Shown here: positions 1 to 8,263 of the stretch, piece after piece
How the letters are laid out: every line of letters begins with the position of its first letter
Numbering within the stretch: the stretch's first letter is position 1
Source of the DNA: Bradyrhizobium arachidis
GTDB lineage: Bacteria; Pseudomonadota; Alphaproteobacteria; Rhizobiales; Xanthobacteraceae
Assembly (NCBI RefSeq): GCF_015291705.1
Contig: NZ_CP030050.1
Span: forward strand, 2,976,001 to 3,040,000
Reading direction: 5' to 3'
Length of the DNA: 64,000 bases
Notes under the pieces: model-generated
What the model was told of the DNA's origin: nothing
What the model saw: only the letters and a program-made list of their open reading frames with translations
The model's database searches: none
Position numbers and translations under genes: made by a program

Positions 1-1590
1 CGCCGCGCGGTGGAATTGCGGCAGAAACTGGCGCACGACGTTGCCAGCGCACCGATTCCGCCGCATCCTCACAACGGAGATCAACAGCGCTATCCCAATG
101 CGATCGGCTCGGATACCCGTGGTCTGCCGCATGACGAGCGTGGCGAGGTCAATGCCGAGGCCTGGCGGTTGGCGAACGTGGCGTTTTCCACGCGCAGCCC
201 AGCGGACTTCGAGAAGATTCCGCTTGGTGGCGCGCGCAAGCTCGTCAATCCCGTGGGCACTCTCGCCGTTAGCCTCGACGGTCTCAACGCGTCTCAGTTC
301 CAGTTACCGGCGGCACCGGCCCTCGCAAGTCCCGCGCGTGCGGCCGATGCAGTCGAGATCTACTGGCAGTCCCTGCTGCGGGACGTGCCATTCACGGAAT
401 ATAACGAGGAGACTTCCAACCCGGATATCCGTGCTGCGGTCGACGAGCTCAACCGCATCGCCGCTTTCCAGGGACCGAAGGTGAACGGCCGCGTCACGCC
501 CCAGACGCTGTTTCGCGGCAGCGTTGCTTATGTCGATCCGGCCGACCCGAGCGGTGCGACCCCGCGATGGGTGACGCCTCCGGGCGTGATCGACGGTCCG
601 CTGGTTTCGCAATTCCTGTATCGGGATGTTCCGCTCGGCAATCAAAGCCTCTCCGCAAAAATCCGCGCCTATGCGCCGACACCGGATTTCCTGACGAAGT
701 ACGACGAATGGCTGCACGTCCAGAACGGCAATGTGCCGCGAGAGCGCATCACCTACGAATCGACGCCGCGCTACATTTCCAACGGGCGCGACCTTGGTGC
801 TTATGCGCACACGGCGCAGGCCTTCAATTTCGTCGCTAATCAACTGTTGAGCGCGCCGGAGTTTGCAGCCGAGCCGGCCTATGGCGGGATCTATCCGGCG
901 AACAAGCCGGCGACGGCTCCAGGAGATCCTTATCTGCGCTCCAAGACCCAGGGCGGAGCTTCCGGGACATTCGGGGCGGCCTACTATCAATCGATCATTG
1001 CGCTGGCTTCTTCGCTCGCAATACGGATCAACTATTACCAGAAATGGTACGAGCAGCGGATCGTGCGCCCCGAGGCGTTCTCCGGGCTGGTTCACCATCG
1101 CCTCGCCAACAAGGTCTCCGACTATCCGATCCACGACAGCTTGCTCGGTTCGCAAGCGCTGGAGCGAAGCCGGAACAAGAATGGCACGTTCCTGCTCGGT
1201 CATATCTTTCCCGAGGGAGCGCCGCTTCACTCGTCTTACCCCGGAGGCGCCGCGATCATTGCCGCGGTCACCGTGACCTTGCTGAAGGCGTTCTATGACG
1301 AGAGCCGGGAGTTTCCGAATCCCGTCCAGCCCGATCCGAAGGATCCGACGCGGCTGATTCCATACCGGGGGCCGCCGCTCACGGTCGGAGGCGAATTGAA
1401 CAAGCTCGCGCTGAATTACTCTGGTGGCCGGACCTGGGGCGGCATCCACTGGCGCTCCGACGCCGCGGCATCCTTTCCGCAAGGGGAGAATCTCGCGATC
1501 AGCCTGCTGCGCGAACAGAAGGCGACATTTGCCGAGCCGTTCGACGGATTCAGCTTCACTAGGTTCGACGGCTCGAAGATCACAGTCTGA
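1..1590 (+). CDS. Vanadium-dependent haloperoxidase-like protein (5' end cut by window edge)
   Basis: Resembles the vanadium haloperoxidase / acid phosphatase fold. The N-terminal PPHPHNGDQQRYPN stretch is typical of the algal/bacterial bromoperoxidase branch and the frame is open to base 1, so the true start is probably outside the window; a GTG at base 10 is the first start-like codon. Counting from that GTG, the vanadate-pocket residues of the family are K345 and R353 (spacing 8) in QKWYEQRIVRPE, and R474 and H480 (spacing 6) in GGRTWGGIHWRSD; H480 would be the vanadate ligand. The usual HPSYPSGHA segment reads HSSYPGGAA here, so the Ser and the acid-base His are replaced by Gly and Ala. 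Haloperoxidase activity is therefore doubtful, although the fold assignment is firm. No signal peptide is visible in the part seen. Confidence 0.8.
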   Translation, partial: RRAVELRQKLAHDVASAPIPPHPHNGDQQRYPNAIGSDTRGLPHDERGEVNAEAWRLANVAFSTRSPADFEKIPLGGARKLVNPVGTLAVSLDGLNASQFQLPAAPALASPARAADAVEIYWQSLLRDVPFTEYNEETSNPDIRAAVDELNRIAAFQGPKVNGRVTPQTLFRGSVAYVDPADPSGATPRWVTPPGVIDGPLVSQFLYRDVPLGNQSLSAKIRAYAPTPDFLTKYDEWLHVQNGNVPRERITYESTPRYISNGRDLGAYAHTAQAFNFVANQLLSAPEFAAEPAYGGIYPANKPATAPGDPYLRSKTQGGASGTFGAAYYQSIIALASSLAIRINYYQKWYEQRIVRPEAFSGLVHHRLANKVSDYPIHDSLLGSQALERSRNKNGTFLLGHIFPEGAPLHSSYPGGAAIIAAVTVTLLKAFYDESREFPNPVQPDPKDPTRLIPYRGPPLTVGGELNKLALNYSGGRTWGGIHWRSDAAASFPQGENLAISLLREQKATFAEPFDGFSFTRFDGSKITV

Positions 1591-1706
1591 AGAACTGGCT
1601 TGCTCAAGTGCTGAGGTTGCGGCGAAGAGGCGTGACAGGGGATGGCGCGTGGGCGATCATTCCGCTCGAGATGTTCAACTGGCCTCAATTTCTAGAGAGT
1701 ATCCCA

Positions 1707-2093
1707 ATGCCAAGCACACGAATCACGACGGGTCTCTGGGCACGAAACCGGGAGCAAGAGGTCATCGAGAGTGTTCAGTCGGCGCTGCTCTCGGCGCTCA
1801 GGATACCCGACTACGACCGCGATATCGTTCTGGATTTCTACGACGCTGGCGCCCGGATCGTTCCGACCGGCCGTTCGGACCACTATGTGCGCGTCGAGGT
1901 GGCGTTGTTCTCGGGGCGGTCGATTGAAGCGAAGCGCTTGCTGTACAAAACCCTCGTCGCGAACCTAGCCGCGCTCGGCGTGCCCGCGACGGAGATCAAG
2001 ATCATTCTATTCGAAGTGCCAGCGGAGAATTGGGGGTTGAGAGGTGGCTACCCAGCTTCGGAGATCGATCTCGGCTTCAAGATTGACGTTTGA
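1707..2093 (+). CDS. Tautomerase-superfamily protein
   Basis: A 128-residue protein. The start at 1707 is chosen because it gives Met-Pro: Pro1 after Met removal is the catalytic base of the 4-oxalocrotonate tautomerase superfamily. A GAGAG Shine-Dalgarno lies about 8 bases upstream. The C-terminal ENWGLRGGYPASE and GFKIDV segments are typical of the longer tautomerase family proteins with two beta-alpha-beta units. In-frame starts further upstream (1608, 1671) would bury the proline. It lies 116 bases after the haloperoxidase-like gene on the same strand. The substrate is unknown. Confidence 0.75.
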   Translation: MPSTRITTGLWARNREQEVIESVQSALLSALRIPDYDRDIVLDFYDAGARIVPTGRSDHYVRVEVALFSGRSIEAKRLLYKTLVANLAALGVPATEIKIILFEVPAENWGLRGGYPASEIDLGFKIDV

Positions 2094-2137
2094 GCATAGC
2101 GCATACGATCGCCGACTCATGGCCATAATCGCCAGGG

Positions 2138-3835
2138 CTATCTCCGGGCTCCAGGTGTCAGCATGTCATCATGGACAATGCGCCCGCCGACGATGGTGAG
2201 CCCGCAGCGCAGATTCCTGATCTCAGCTACGGGCAGCGCGGTCGGATCATCCGACAGCACGGCAAGATCTGCAGCGAAGCCTGGCTTCAAGGGTCCTTTC
2301 CAGCTCTCGTCGAAGGTCAGGCGGGCACCGTTGACGGTGAAGAGACGCAGCGCTTCCTCGACGCCGAGCTGCTGGTCGATCCCGATCACGCGGCCGCTGG
2401 TTCGCTCCTCGCGGGCGCAGGTGACCCATAGCGTGAAGAATGGATCATAAGGGATATTGTCGGTGGCGATGGCGAGCGGTATCCCGGCGTTCAAAAGACG
2501 GCGATGCGGCACGACGAGATCGCCACCGTCGGGATCGTCGAGATATTTTTCGCCGCCTTTCCAGAGGTAGTAGGTCGGGATCGTGGTGACCAGCACGCCG
2601 AGACGGGCGAGCGCCTCGATGTCGGATTGGCGGGCGCGGCCGATGTGTTCGATGACCCAGCGCCTTGGGCGCAGCGGAAAGCGCGCGTCGACCGCCTCGA
2701 GAACCGGAACGATCTCATGGAGCTTGTCGCCCACGATCGTGTGCAAGCGCAGATCGAATTCGGCGGCGAGGAAGCTGGCCTCGCGGAAGTCAGCCGGCGT
2801 CACGGCTTGCTCGACAAAGCCGCTCCAGCCGGTGTCGGGCAGATGCGCGCGGGCGCAATGTGCCACCTCGGGATCGCCGCCGTAGGCGACATGGATGCCG
2901 GAAACTCGCAGCCAGGGATCGCCGAGGCCGGCGCCACGCGCGGTGGCAAGCCAGTCCCGCATGATCCGGCGCGCCTCCGCAAGGTCTGACCAGCTCGGGC
3001 TGACCACGAGTCCGGTACGCACCGTGAGCTCGCCGAGTTCCCACAGCTTGCGATAGACCGAGATGGTCTCCGCGGCGGACCCGTGCCCCTCGTAGATGCT
3101 CGTCGTGCCCTTGGCATTGTAGAGGCGTTGGGAAAGACGAACCCCTTCGATGCGCTCCGCGAACCCAAATCGTGGGACGGCGGGTAAAAGGTCGAATTCC
3201 ACGGTCGGGCGGTTGTTGCGCTCGACGATGATGCCCGTCGGCTCTCCTCGCGCGTCTTTCTCGATTTCTAGGCCACTCAGGCGGGGTTCACTGTTGGCGT
3301 CGATGCCGTTGAGCGCGAGCGCGCGTGAATTGAGGGCGGAATGCCCGGGCGGCTTGCCCCAATTGCCGAACACGCCGGGAATGTAGACGGGGTGGTCGGG
3401 TGCGGCTTTGTCGATTGCGTAGCGGTTCGGCAACCGCTTCTCGGCTAGTGAAGCTACCCCGTCAAAAAAGAAAGGGGGCCGGCCCGCCGGCATGGTGACG
3501 ATCCACTGTCCGGGTGGCGTGCTTGCCGCGAGGTTGCGGATCACCTCGATGATGTCGGCGACCGAACGGGCTTCCGCCAGCGACGGCCGCTGGTGCTTCA
3601 GTCCCTCACGCTCCATGTGAGCATGCGTGTCGTTAAAGCCGGGAATGACACAGGCGCCCTTGAGATCGAGTTCGCGTACGCCGGGAATAGGGGGCACCTC
3701 TGCGTCGCTGCCGATCGCCGTGATCTTACCACCCTGGAGGGCGATGGCGCTCGCGCGTGGCCGAGTTTCGTCGAACGTGATGATGCTTGCGTTTCGCAAC
3801 ACCAGCGGCTCCGCCGCACCGGGCAGCGGATTCAT
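2138..3835 (-). CDS. YtcJ-like metal-dependent amidohydrolase
   Basis: A 565-residue amidohydrolase-superfamily protein close to the usual YtcJ length. It has an N-terminal beta-sandwich segment, then the HAH metal motif (H71, H73), an EHIGR segment near residue 400, ATDN near 465, and the C-terminal LKPGFAADLAVLSDDP segment in which the sandwich domain is completed. The ATG at 3835 overlaps the stop of the upstream permease by four bases (ATGA), so the two are translationally coupled. It is the last gene of a binding protein-ATPase-permease-amidohydrolase operon (6523 to 2138), which suggests that it hydrolyses the imported compound or a derivative. The start was chosen from the overlap; the same frame stays open upstream but only through the permease gene. 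Substrate unknown. Confidence 0.8.
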   Translation of the reverse strand: MNPLPGAAEPLVLRNASIITFDETRPRASAIALQGGKITAIGSDAEVPPIPGVRELDLKGACVIPGFNDTHAHMEREGLKHQRPSLAEARSVADIIEVIRNLAASTPPGQWIVTMPAGRPPFFFDGVASLAEKRLPNRYAIDKAAPDHPVYIPGVFGNWGKPPGHSALNSRALALNGIDANSEPRLSGLEIEKDARGEPTGIIVERNNRPTVEFDLLPAVPRFGFAERIEGVRLSQRLYNAKGTTSIYEGHGSAAETISVYRKLWELGELTVRTGLVVSPSWSDLAEARRIMRDWLATARGAGLGDPWLRVSGIHVAYGGDPEVAHCARAHLPDTGWSGFVEQAVTPADFREASFLAAEFDLRLHTIVGDKLHEIVPVLEAVDARFPLRPRRWVIEHIGRARQSDIEALARLGVLVTTIPTYYLWKGGEKYLDDPDGGDLVVPHRRLLNAGIPLAIATDNIPYDPFFTLWVTCAREERTSGRVIGIDQQLGVEEALRLFTVNGARLTFDESWKGPLKPGFAADLAVLSDDPTALPVAEIRNLRCGLTIVGGRIVHDDMLTPGARR

Positions 3836-4698
3836 CTCGCCCCCTCGTACCAGGGAAACAGCCATCCGGCGAGCGCGACGAAGGCACGATCGGCGAGAAA
3901 GCCGAAGATGCCGAGCAGCGCCAGGCCAATGAACATGATGTCGACGCGGAAAAGCTGATTGCCCTGCGACATCATATAGGCCACGCCGGCAGAGGCGCCC
4001 GACAGTTCGGCGGCAACCAGGACGATCAGCGAGACCGCGATCGCCTGACGTAGGCCTGAGAGGATGAAGGGTAATGCCGCGGGCAATATGACCAGGAATA
4101 GCGTGGCCAGGCGGCCCGCCCCAAGACAGGCGGCAGAGCGCAGATAGATGACGTGGACGTCGCGTACGCCGATATGGGTGGTGATCCAGATCGGGAAGAA
4201 CGCGCCCCAGGTCACGAGTGCGAGTTTGGAGGCCTCGCCAATACCGAACCAGAGAATGCACAGGGGTACGAGCGCGATGGTGGGGATCGCGCGGAAGCCG
4301 TGCAGCAGCGGCTCGAGCAGGTATTGGAAGAAGCGGACGCGCGAAGTGATCAGCCCTGCCGCGATGCCAAGGACAAACGCGAGGCCAAACCCCGTCCCGG
4401 CGCGGCGCAGGCTCACGACGATGTTGTGGCCGATCTCGCCCGACTTGAGCATCGGCCAGAACGCTTCCAGCACCTGGGATGGTGGCGGAAACAGCACTTC
4501 GTTGACCCAGTTCGACCAACGCGGGATCGCTTCCCAGGCTGCGACGAACAAGAGTACCCCGGCGGCATTCAGTGCCAACCGGAACAAGACGGCACGGCGA
4601 CGTGTGCGCCAATAGGCGGTCCGGAACTCGGCTTCGAAGCCCGGGGCCTCAGAATCCCTGGACGGCGACAAGGTTCCCTCGGATGAAGCAATGCTCAT
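3832..4698 (-). CDS. SsuC/TauC-type ABC transporter permease
   Basis: A 288-residue inner-membrane permease of the BPD_transp_1 family used for nitrate, sulfonate and taurine import. A charged N-terminal tail of about 40 residues precedes the first membrane segment (VLLFVAAWEAIP). The segment RAIPTIALVPLCILWFGIGE and the later ILPAALPFILSGLRQ loop, which contacts the ATPase, are characteristic of this subgroup. It overlaps the ATPase gene upstream and the amidohydrolase downstream by four bases each, so it is part of a tight four-gene operon. Ligand not predictable from the permease. Confidence 0.85.
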   Translation of the reverse strand: MSIASSEGTLSPSRDSEAPGFEAEFRTAYWRTRRRAVLFRLALNAAGVLLFVAAWEAIPRWSNWVNEVLFPPPSQVLEAFWPMLKSGEIGHNIVVSLRRAGTGFGLAFVLGIAAGLITSRVRFFQYLLEPLLHGFRAIPTIALVPLCILWFGIGEASKLALVTWGAFFPIWITTHIGVRDVHVIYLRSAACLGAGRLATLFLVILPAALPFILSGLRQAIAVSLIVLVAAELSGASAGVAYMMSQGNQLFRVDIMFIGLALLGIFGFLADRAFVALAGWLFPWYEGAR

Positions 4699-5465
4699 GC
4701 AGCGCTCCGCGTGCCGACGGAAAGGCTGGTGGAGATCCTGCTGTAAAGCTCGCCGAACGCAGCACTGCTGCGATCGCGCGGATAGGAAGCGTCGATGGCG
4801 ATGTCGGCGCGGATGGCGCCGGGATGAGGGCTCATGACGACGACACGCTGTGCGAGGAAGGCCGCCTCGTCGATATTATGGGTGACGAAGATCACCGAGA
4901 GCTCGCTGTTACGCCAGAGGCGTAGCAAATCCTCCTGAAGCGCCTGCCGGGTGATCGCATCGACAGCGGCGAACGGTTCGTCCATCAGCAACACGGCGGG
5001 TTTGACGACAAGCGCGCGAGCGACCGCCACGCGCTGACGCATGCCGCCGGATAGCTCGTGCGGGTATTTGTTGGCGGCGTGCGCAAGGCCGACGCGTTCG
5101 AGTGCCTCGAGCGCGCGTGCGGCGCGTATCCGTGATGGAAAACCGCGCATGCGCAGTCCGAATTCCACGTTCTGCTGGGCCGTCATCCAGGCGAACAGAG
5201 CATACTCCTGGAACACGACGCCGCGATCGGGGCTTGGTCCCGTCACCGGCGTGCCGGAGAAGCTGATGCGGCCGCGGGTCGGCGTCATGAAGCCCGCGAT
5301 CAGGTGCATCAGCGTGGTCTTGCCGCAGCCGGAGGGGCCGATCAGGCAGACGAATTCGCCCTTGCCGATGGTGAGCGAGACGTCGCGCAATGCGAAGGTG
5401 GGCGAGCCGTCGCGCGTCGCGAAAACCTGCGAAACCGACGCGACTTCGATGAGGGCATCGCTCAT
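4695..5465 (-). CDS. SsuB/TauB-type ABC transporter ATPase
   Basis: A 256-residue nucleotide-binding subunit. Walker A GPSGCGKT is at residues 43-50, the Q-loop VFQEYALF near 84-91, the ABC signature LSGGMRQR at 138-145, Walker B VLLMDEP at 158-164 and the switch His in FVTHNID near 196. Length and sequence fit the nitrate/sulfonate/taurine importer group. It energises the permease encoded immediately downstream (ATGA overlap at 4695-4698) and itself overlaps the binding-protein gene upstream by four bases. Confidence 0.88.
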   Translation of the reverse strand: MSDALIEVASVSQVFATRDGSPTFALRDVSLTIGKGEFVCLIGPSGCGKTTLMHLIAGFMTPTRGRISFSGTPVTGPSPDRGVVFQEYALFAWMTAQQNVEFGLRMRGFPSRIRAARALEALERVGLAHAANKYPHELSGGMRQRVAVARALVVKPAVLLMDEPFAAVDAITRQALQEDLLRLWRNSELSVIFVTHNIDEAAFLAQRVVVMSPHPGAIRADIAIDASYPRDRSSAAFGELYSRISTSLSVGTRSAA

Positions 5466-6523
5466 GTCAGCGTGACGCGATCGGGACGCAGGGCCTTGGT
5501 CGGCCCTTCAACAACAAGCGACCTGAGCAGCTTGGGCAAGTCGCCCTTGGGCGGCTTGGCGAGACCAGCGGCGATGGCCCATTCCGCCTGCGAGACCATG
5601 TCGTCGATGAAGCGCTGGTCGAACCCGACCTTGAACGCGAAGGTCGAGGTTGCCTGCGCAATATCGGCGGGTGGCGTCTTGATGCGCTCCGCTATCAATT
5701 GTGGCCATTCGCGGTCGGTCGTGATCCGCTCTTCGGCGGCGAACAGGGCGCTCAGCGTCGCCCTGACCAGTTCCGGCTTCTTGTCGATGACGGCTTCCGT
5801 CGTTAGCAGCAGCTGGTGACTTTGGAAATAGCGCTCGATGCCGTCGAAGGTCATCTCCGCGACCTTGCCGCCGGACTGCCGCTGAGCCACCGCCACGGTC
5901 TGACTGCTCCAGCAGAAGCCGTCGATGTCGCCGCGCGTCAACGCGGTGGCCATATTGTTGGGCGCTAGGTCGACAATGGTGACGTCGCTGGCGCTAAGGC
6001 CGGCGAGTTCCAGATATTTAGCGATCAGATATTGACCCGATGTGCCGACCCGGGTCGCGATGCGCCGGCCCTTGAGGCTGGCAGGCGTCTTGGGATCGAC
6101 GCCGCCGTCGTTCCGTACAGCAATCTTCATGTCTCGCGAATAGCGGCTGTAGTTCGCGATGGCCACCGGCCGAAGGCCGGAGAGCGCGGCAAACACCAGG
6201 GGCGTATCCGTGGACGCGGAAAAATCGGCCGAGCCGGACAGCAGCGCCTGCATCGCGTCACGGCCAGATTCGAACGAGGAAGTCGATAGCTCGACGCCCT
6301 GTTTCTTGAAGTAGCCGGCAGCTTCGGCGACGTATGGGACGGCCCAAGTGTAGCCAACACCGCCATATGCCAGCACGCCGTTCAGCCGCTGCTCCGCAAC
6401 CGCTCGCCCGCCCAGGAGGGCTGCGGCACTGGCGCCGGCTAGACCAGCGAGCATGTTGCGGCGATCGAGCAAAGGCAAGCCGGAGCGTTCTGCGGCCAAA
6501 GCAGGGTATGACGAGCGAAACAT
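5462..6523 (-). CDS. SsuA/ThiY-like ABC substrate-binding protein
   Basis: A 353-residue periplasmic binding protein of the NMT1/THI5-like (SsuA, TauA) family. The N-terminus contains a Tat-like DRRNMLAGLAGASAAALLGG segment (about residues 20-40) followed by AVAEQ, a plausible cleavage region. The core contains the family pattern YVAEAAGYFKKQGVELST and GSADFSASTDTP. First gene of the operon that continues with an ATPase, a permease and an amidohydrolase, each joined by an ATGA overlap. An ATG at 6454 is an alternative start but would cut the twin-arginine region. The ligand is probably a sulfonate-like or related small compound. Confidence 0.82.
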   Translation of the reverse strand: MFRSSYPALAAERSGLPLLDRRNMLAGLAGASAAALLGGRAVAEQRLNGVLAYGGVGYTWAVPYVAEAAGYFKKQGVELSTSSFESGRDAMQALLSGSADFSASTDTPLVFAALSGLRPVAIANYSRYSRDMKIAVRNDGGVDPKTPASLKGRRIATRVGTSGQYLIAKYLELAGLSASDVTIVDLAPNNMATALTRGDIDGFCWSSQTVAVAQRQSGGKVAEMTFDGIERYFQSHQLLLTTEAVIDKKPELVRATLSALFAAEERITTDREWPQLIAERIKTPPADIAQATSTFAFKVGFDQRFIDDMVSQAEWAIAAGLAKPPKGDLPKLLRSLVVEGPTKALRPDRVTLT

Positions 6524-6614
6524 TTAGCAACCCGTTAGCAGAGAGAGGAATTCCACTGCACTCTGGTGACTCCGCATCTTCATGGCAATTGCGGAAATCC
6601 GGGACATGAGGGAG

Positions 6615-6624
6615 CAAAATTTTG
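6615..6624. promoter_or_regulatory. AT-rich palindrome upstream of binding-protein operon
   Basis: A perfect 10-base palindrome CAAAATTTTG lies 92-101 bases before the start of the binding-protein gene. Similar AT-rich dyads occur at comparable distances before other transport operons here (9375, 29601, 31444, 36545, 43318, 61662). Possible operator or promoter element; inferred. Confidence 0.25.
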
Positions 6625-6693
6625 TGCAGTGTCGAGGATTGAGAATTACTTTCCCCGTGGCTTCGCGCGCGCTGAGGCGGAATGACAGAGTAC

Positions 6694-7491
6694 TCAGGCC
6701 TCGATGCGGGTGCGCGCAACCTGCTCGCGCAGCGTGGCAAGGATCGACCTTTTCAATTCGCCGAAGGATGGTGCGGCGATGATGTCCTGATAGGCGCGGG
6801 GACGGGGATAGGGAACGACGATCTCCTCGACGATGTGGCCCGGGCGGTGGCTCATGATTGCGATCCGGTCCGAGAGAAACAGCGCTTCCTCGATGTCATG
6901 GGTGACGAACAGGACGGTAGAGCGGCGCCGTTCGCGCGCCGTCAGCAGCAGCTCCTGCATGGCGAGCCGCGTCTGCGCGTCGAGTGCTCCGAACGGCTCA
7001 TCCATCAGCAGGAGCAGGGGTTGCGAGATCCAGGCGCGCGCAATCGAGACGCGCTGACGCATTCCGCCGGAAAGTTCGTAGACGGCGTGGTTCTCGAAGC
7101 CGCGCAGTCCCATCATCTCGATCAGCTCTTGCGCACGCGGCCGGTACTCGGCGACAGGCAGTCCAGAAAGACGTGATGCAAACGTGATGTTGTCGATGAC
7201 CGACAGCCAGGGGAATAGCGTCGCTTCCTGGAACACGATGCCGCGGTCGGGAGAGGGGCGCCCGACCGGCTTGCCATCGATCGTCACGCTGCCACGGGTC
7301 GGCCGTTCGAAGCCTGCGAGCAGGTCAAGAACGGTGGATTTGCCGCAGCCGCTTGGTCCGAGCAGGCATACGAACTCGCCCTCGGCGACACTGAGCGAGA
7401 GGCCTTCGAGCGCGACGGTCGCGCGCCGCGCGCGCTTGTCCTCGAAGCGCTTCTCGACGTTCTCGATCACAATCCGTTGAGAAGCCGTCAT
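6694..7491 (-). CDS. SsuB/TauB-type ABC transporter ATPase
   Basis: A 265-residue ATPase subunit. Walker A GPSGCGKS is at residues 45-52, the Q-loop in VFQEATLFPW near 87-96, signature LSGGMRQR at 140-147, Walker B LLLMDEP near 160-166 and the switch His in FVTHDIEEA near 198. Last gene of a second nitrate/sulfonate-type set (binding protein, permease, ATPase) transcribed to the left; only one base separates it from the permease gene. Paralogous to the ATPase ending at 4695 but clearly divergent, so this is not a recent duplication. Confidence 0.87.
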   Translation of the reverse strand: MTASQRIVIENVEKRFEDKRARRATVALEGLSLSVAEGEFVCLLGPSGCGKSTVLDLLAGFERPTRGSVTIDGKPVGRPSPDRGIVFQEATLFPWLSVIDNITFASRLSGLPVAEYRPRAQELIEMMGLRGFENHAVYELSGGMRQRVSIARAWISQPLLLLMDEPFGALDAQTRLAMQELLLTARERRRSTVLFVTHDIEEALFLSDRIAIMSHRPGHIVEEIVVPYPRPRAYQDIIAAPSFGELKRSILATLREQVARTRIEA

Positions 7492-7492
7492 C

Positions 7493-8263
7493 TCACGCGC
7501 GTCCCGCCCACGGGGCTACCCAGCGCTGCAATCCGACGAGAACGAGATCCAGTGCGTAGCCGGTGCCACCCAGCAGCACGATGCCGAGCATTACGATATC
7601 CGTGCGCAAATAGGCACCGGCATTGACGACCATCCAGCCGATCCCTGCGTCCGATGCGATCATCTCGGCGGCGATCAGCGTTGTCCAGCCGATCCCGAAC
7701 GACAGGCGCAGGGTCACGAACAGTTCGGGAAGGATATGAGGCAGGATCACGTAGCGGAACAGTGCGAGGCCGTGGGCTCCGAGCGCCTGTCCGGCGCGGA
7801 TCCGCTGTCGCTGCACGGTGCCGACCGCGGCCGCCGTTCCGACAATGATACTGAGCGCGGCCGAGATGAAGATCAGCAAGACCTTCGAAGTCTCGCCAAT
7901 GCCGAACCAGAGGATGACGAGAGGGATCAACGCGAGTTTCGGCAGAGGGCGCAGGAATTGGACGAACGGATCGATCACGGCGCCGAAGCTCGGTGCTGTT
8001 CCCATGGCAAGGCCCAAGGGCACGCCGATCAGGGTGGCGACAGCAAACGCGCCCAGGGCGCGGGCGAGGCTGAGCGCCAGATGCTCCCAGAGCGGAGTGC
8101 CGCGATAGCCGTCGCGCAGCAGGTCGAATGCCGTCGTCAGGATTTCCGACGGTGGCGGAAGCAGCAACGGCTCGACGAGATGGGTCCGCCCGGCGATCTC
8201 CCACACCAGCGTAACGCTGGCGACCGCCGAAAGCCCGATGAGAAAACGTAGAGACCCGCTCAA
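7493..8263 (-). CDS. SsuC/TauC-type ABC transporter permease
   Basis: A 256-residue membrane permease with about six hydrophobic segments, starting with FLIGLSAVASVTLVWEIAG. It has the family block FLRPLPKLALIPLVILWFGI and the ATPase-contact loop around VILPHILPELFVTLRLSFG. The ATG overlaps the stop of the binding-protein gene by four bases, and the ATPase gene follows after one base. Part of a compact three-gene importer operon. Confidence 0.86.
   Translation of the reverse strand: MSGSLRFLIGLSAVASVTLVWEIAGRTHLVEPLLLPPPSEILTTAFDLLRDGYRGTPLWEHLALSLARALGAFAVATLIGVPLGLAMGTAPSFGAVIDPFVQFLRPLPKLALIPLVILWFGIGETSKVLLIFISAALSIIVGTAAAVGTVQRQRIRAGQALGAHGLALFRYVILPHILPELFVTLRLSFGIGWTTLIAAEMIASDAGIGWMVVNAGAYLRTDIVMLGIVLLGGTGYALDLVLVGLQRWVAPWAGRA

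Noticed and set aside
304..1482. 392-codon frame antisense to the haloperoxidase-like gene
   Set aside because: Arg/Val-rich shadow with no recognisable motifs.
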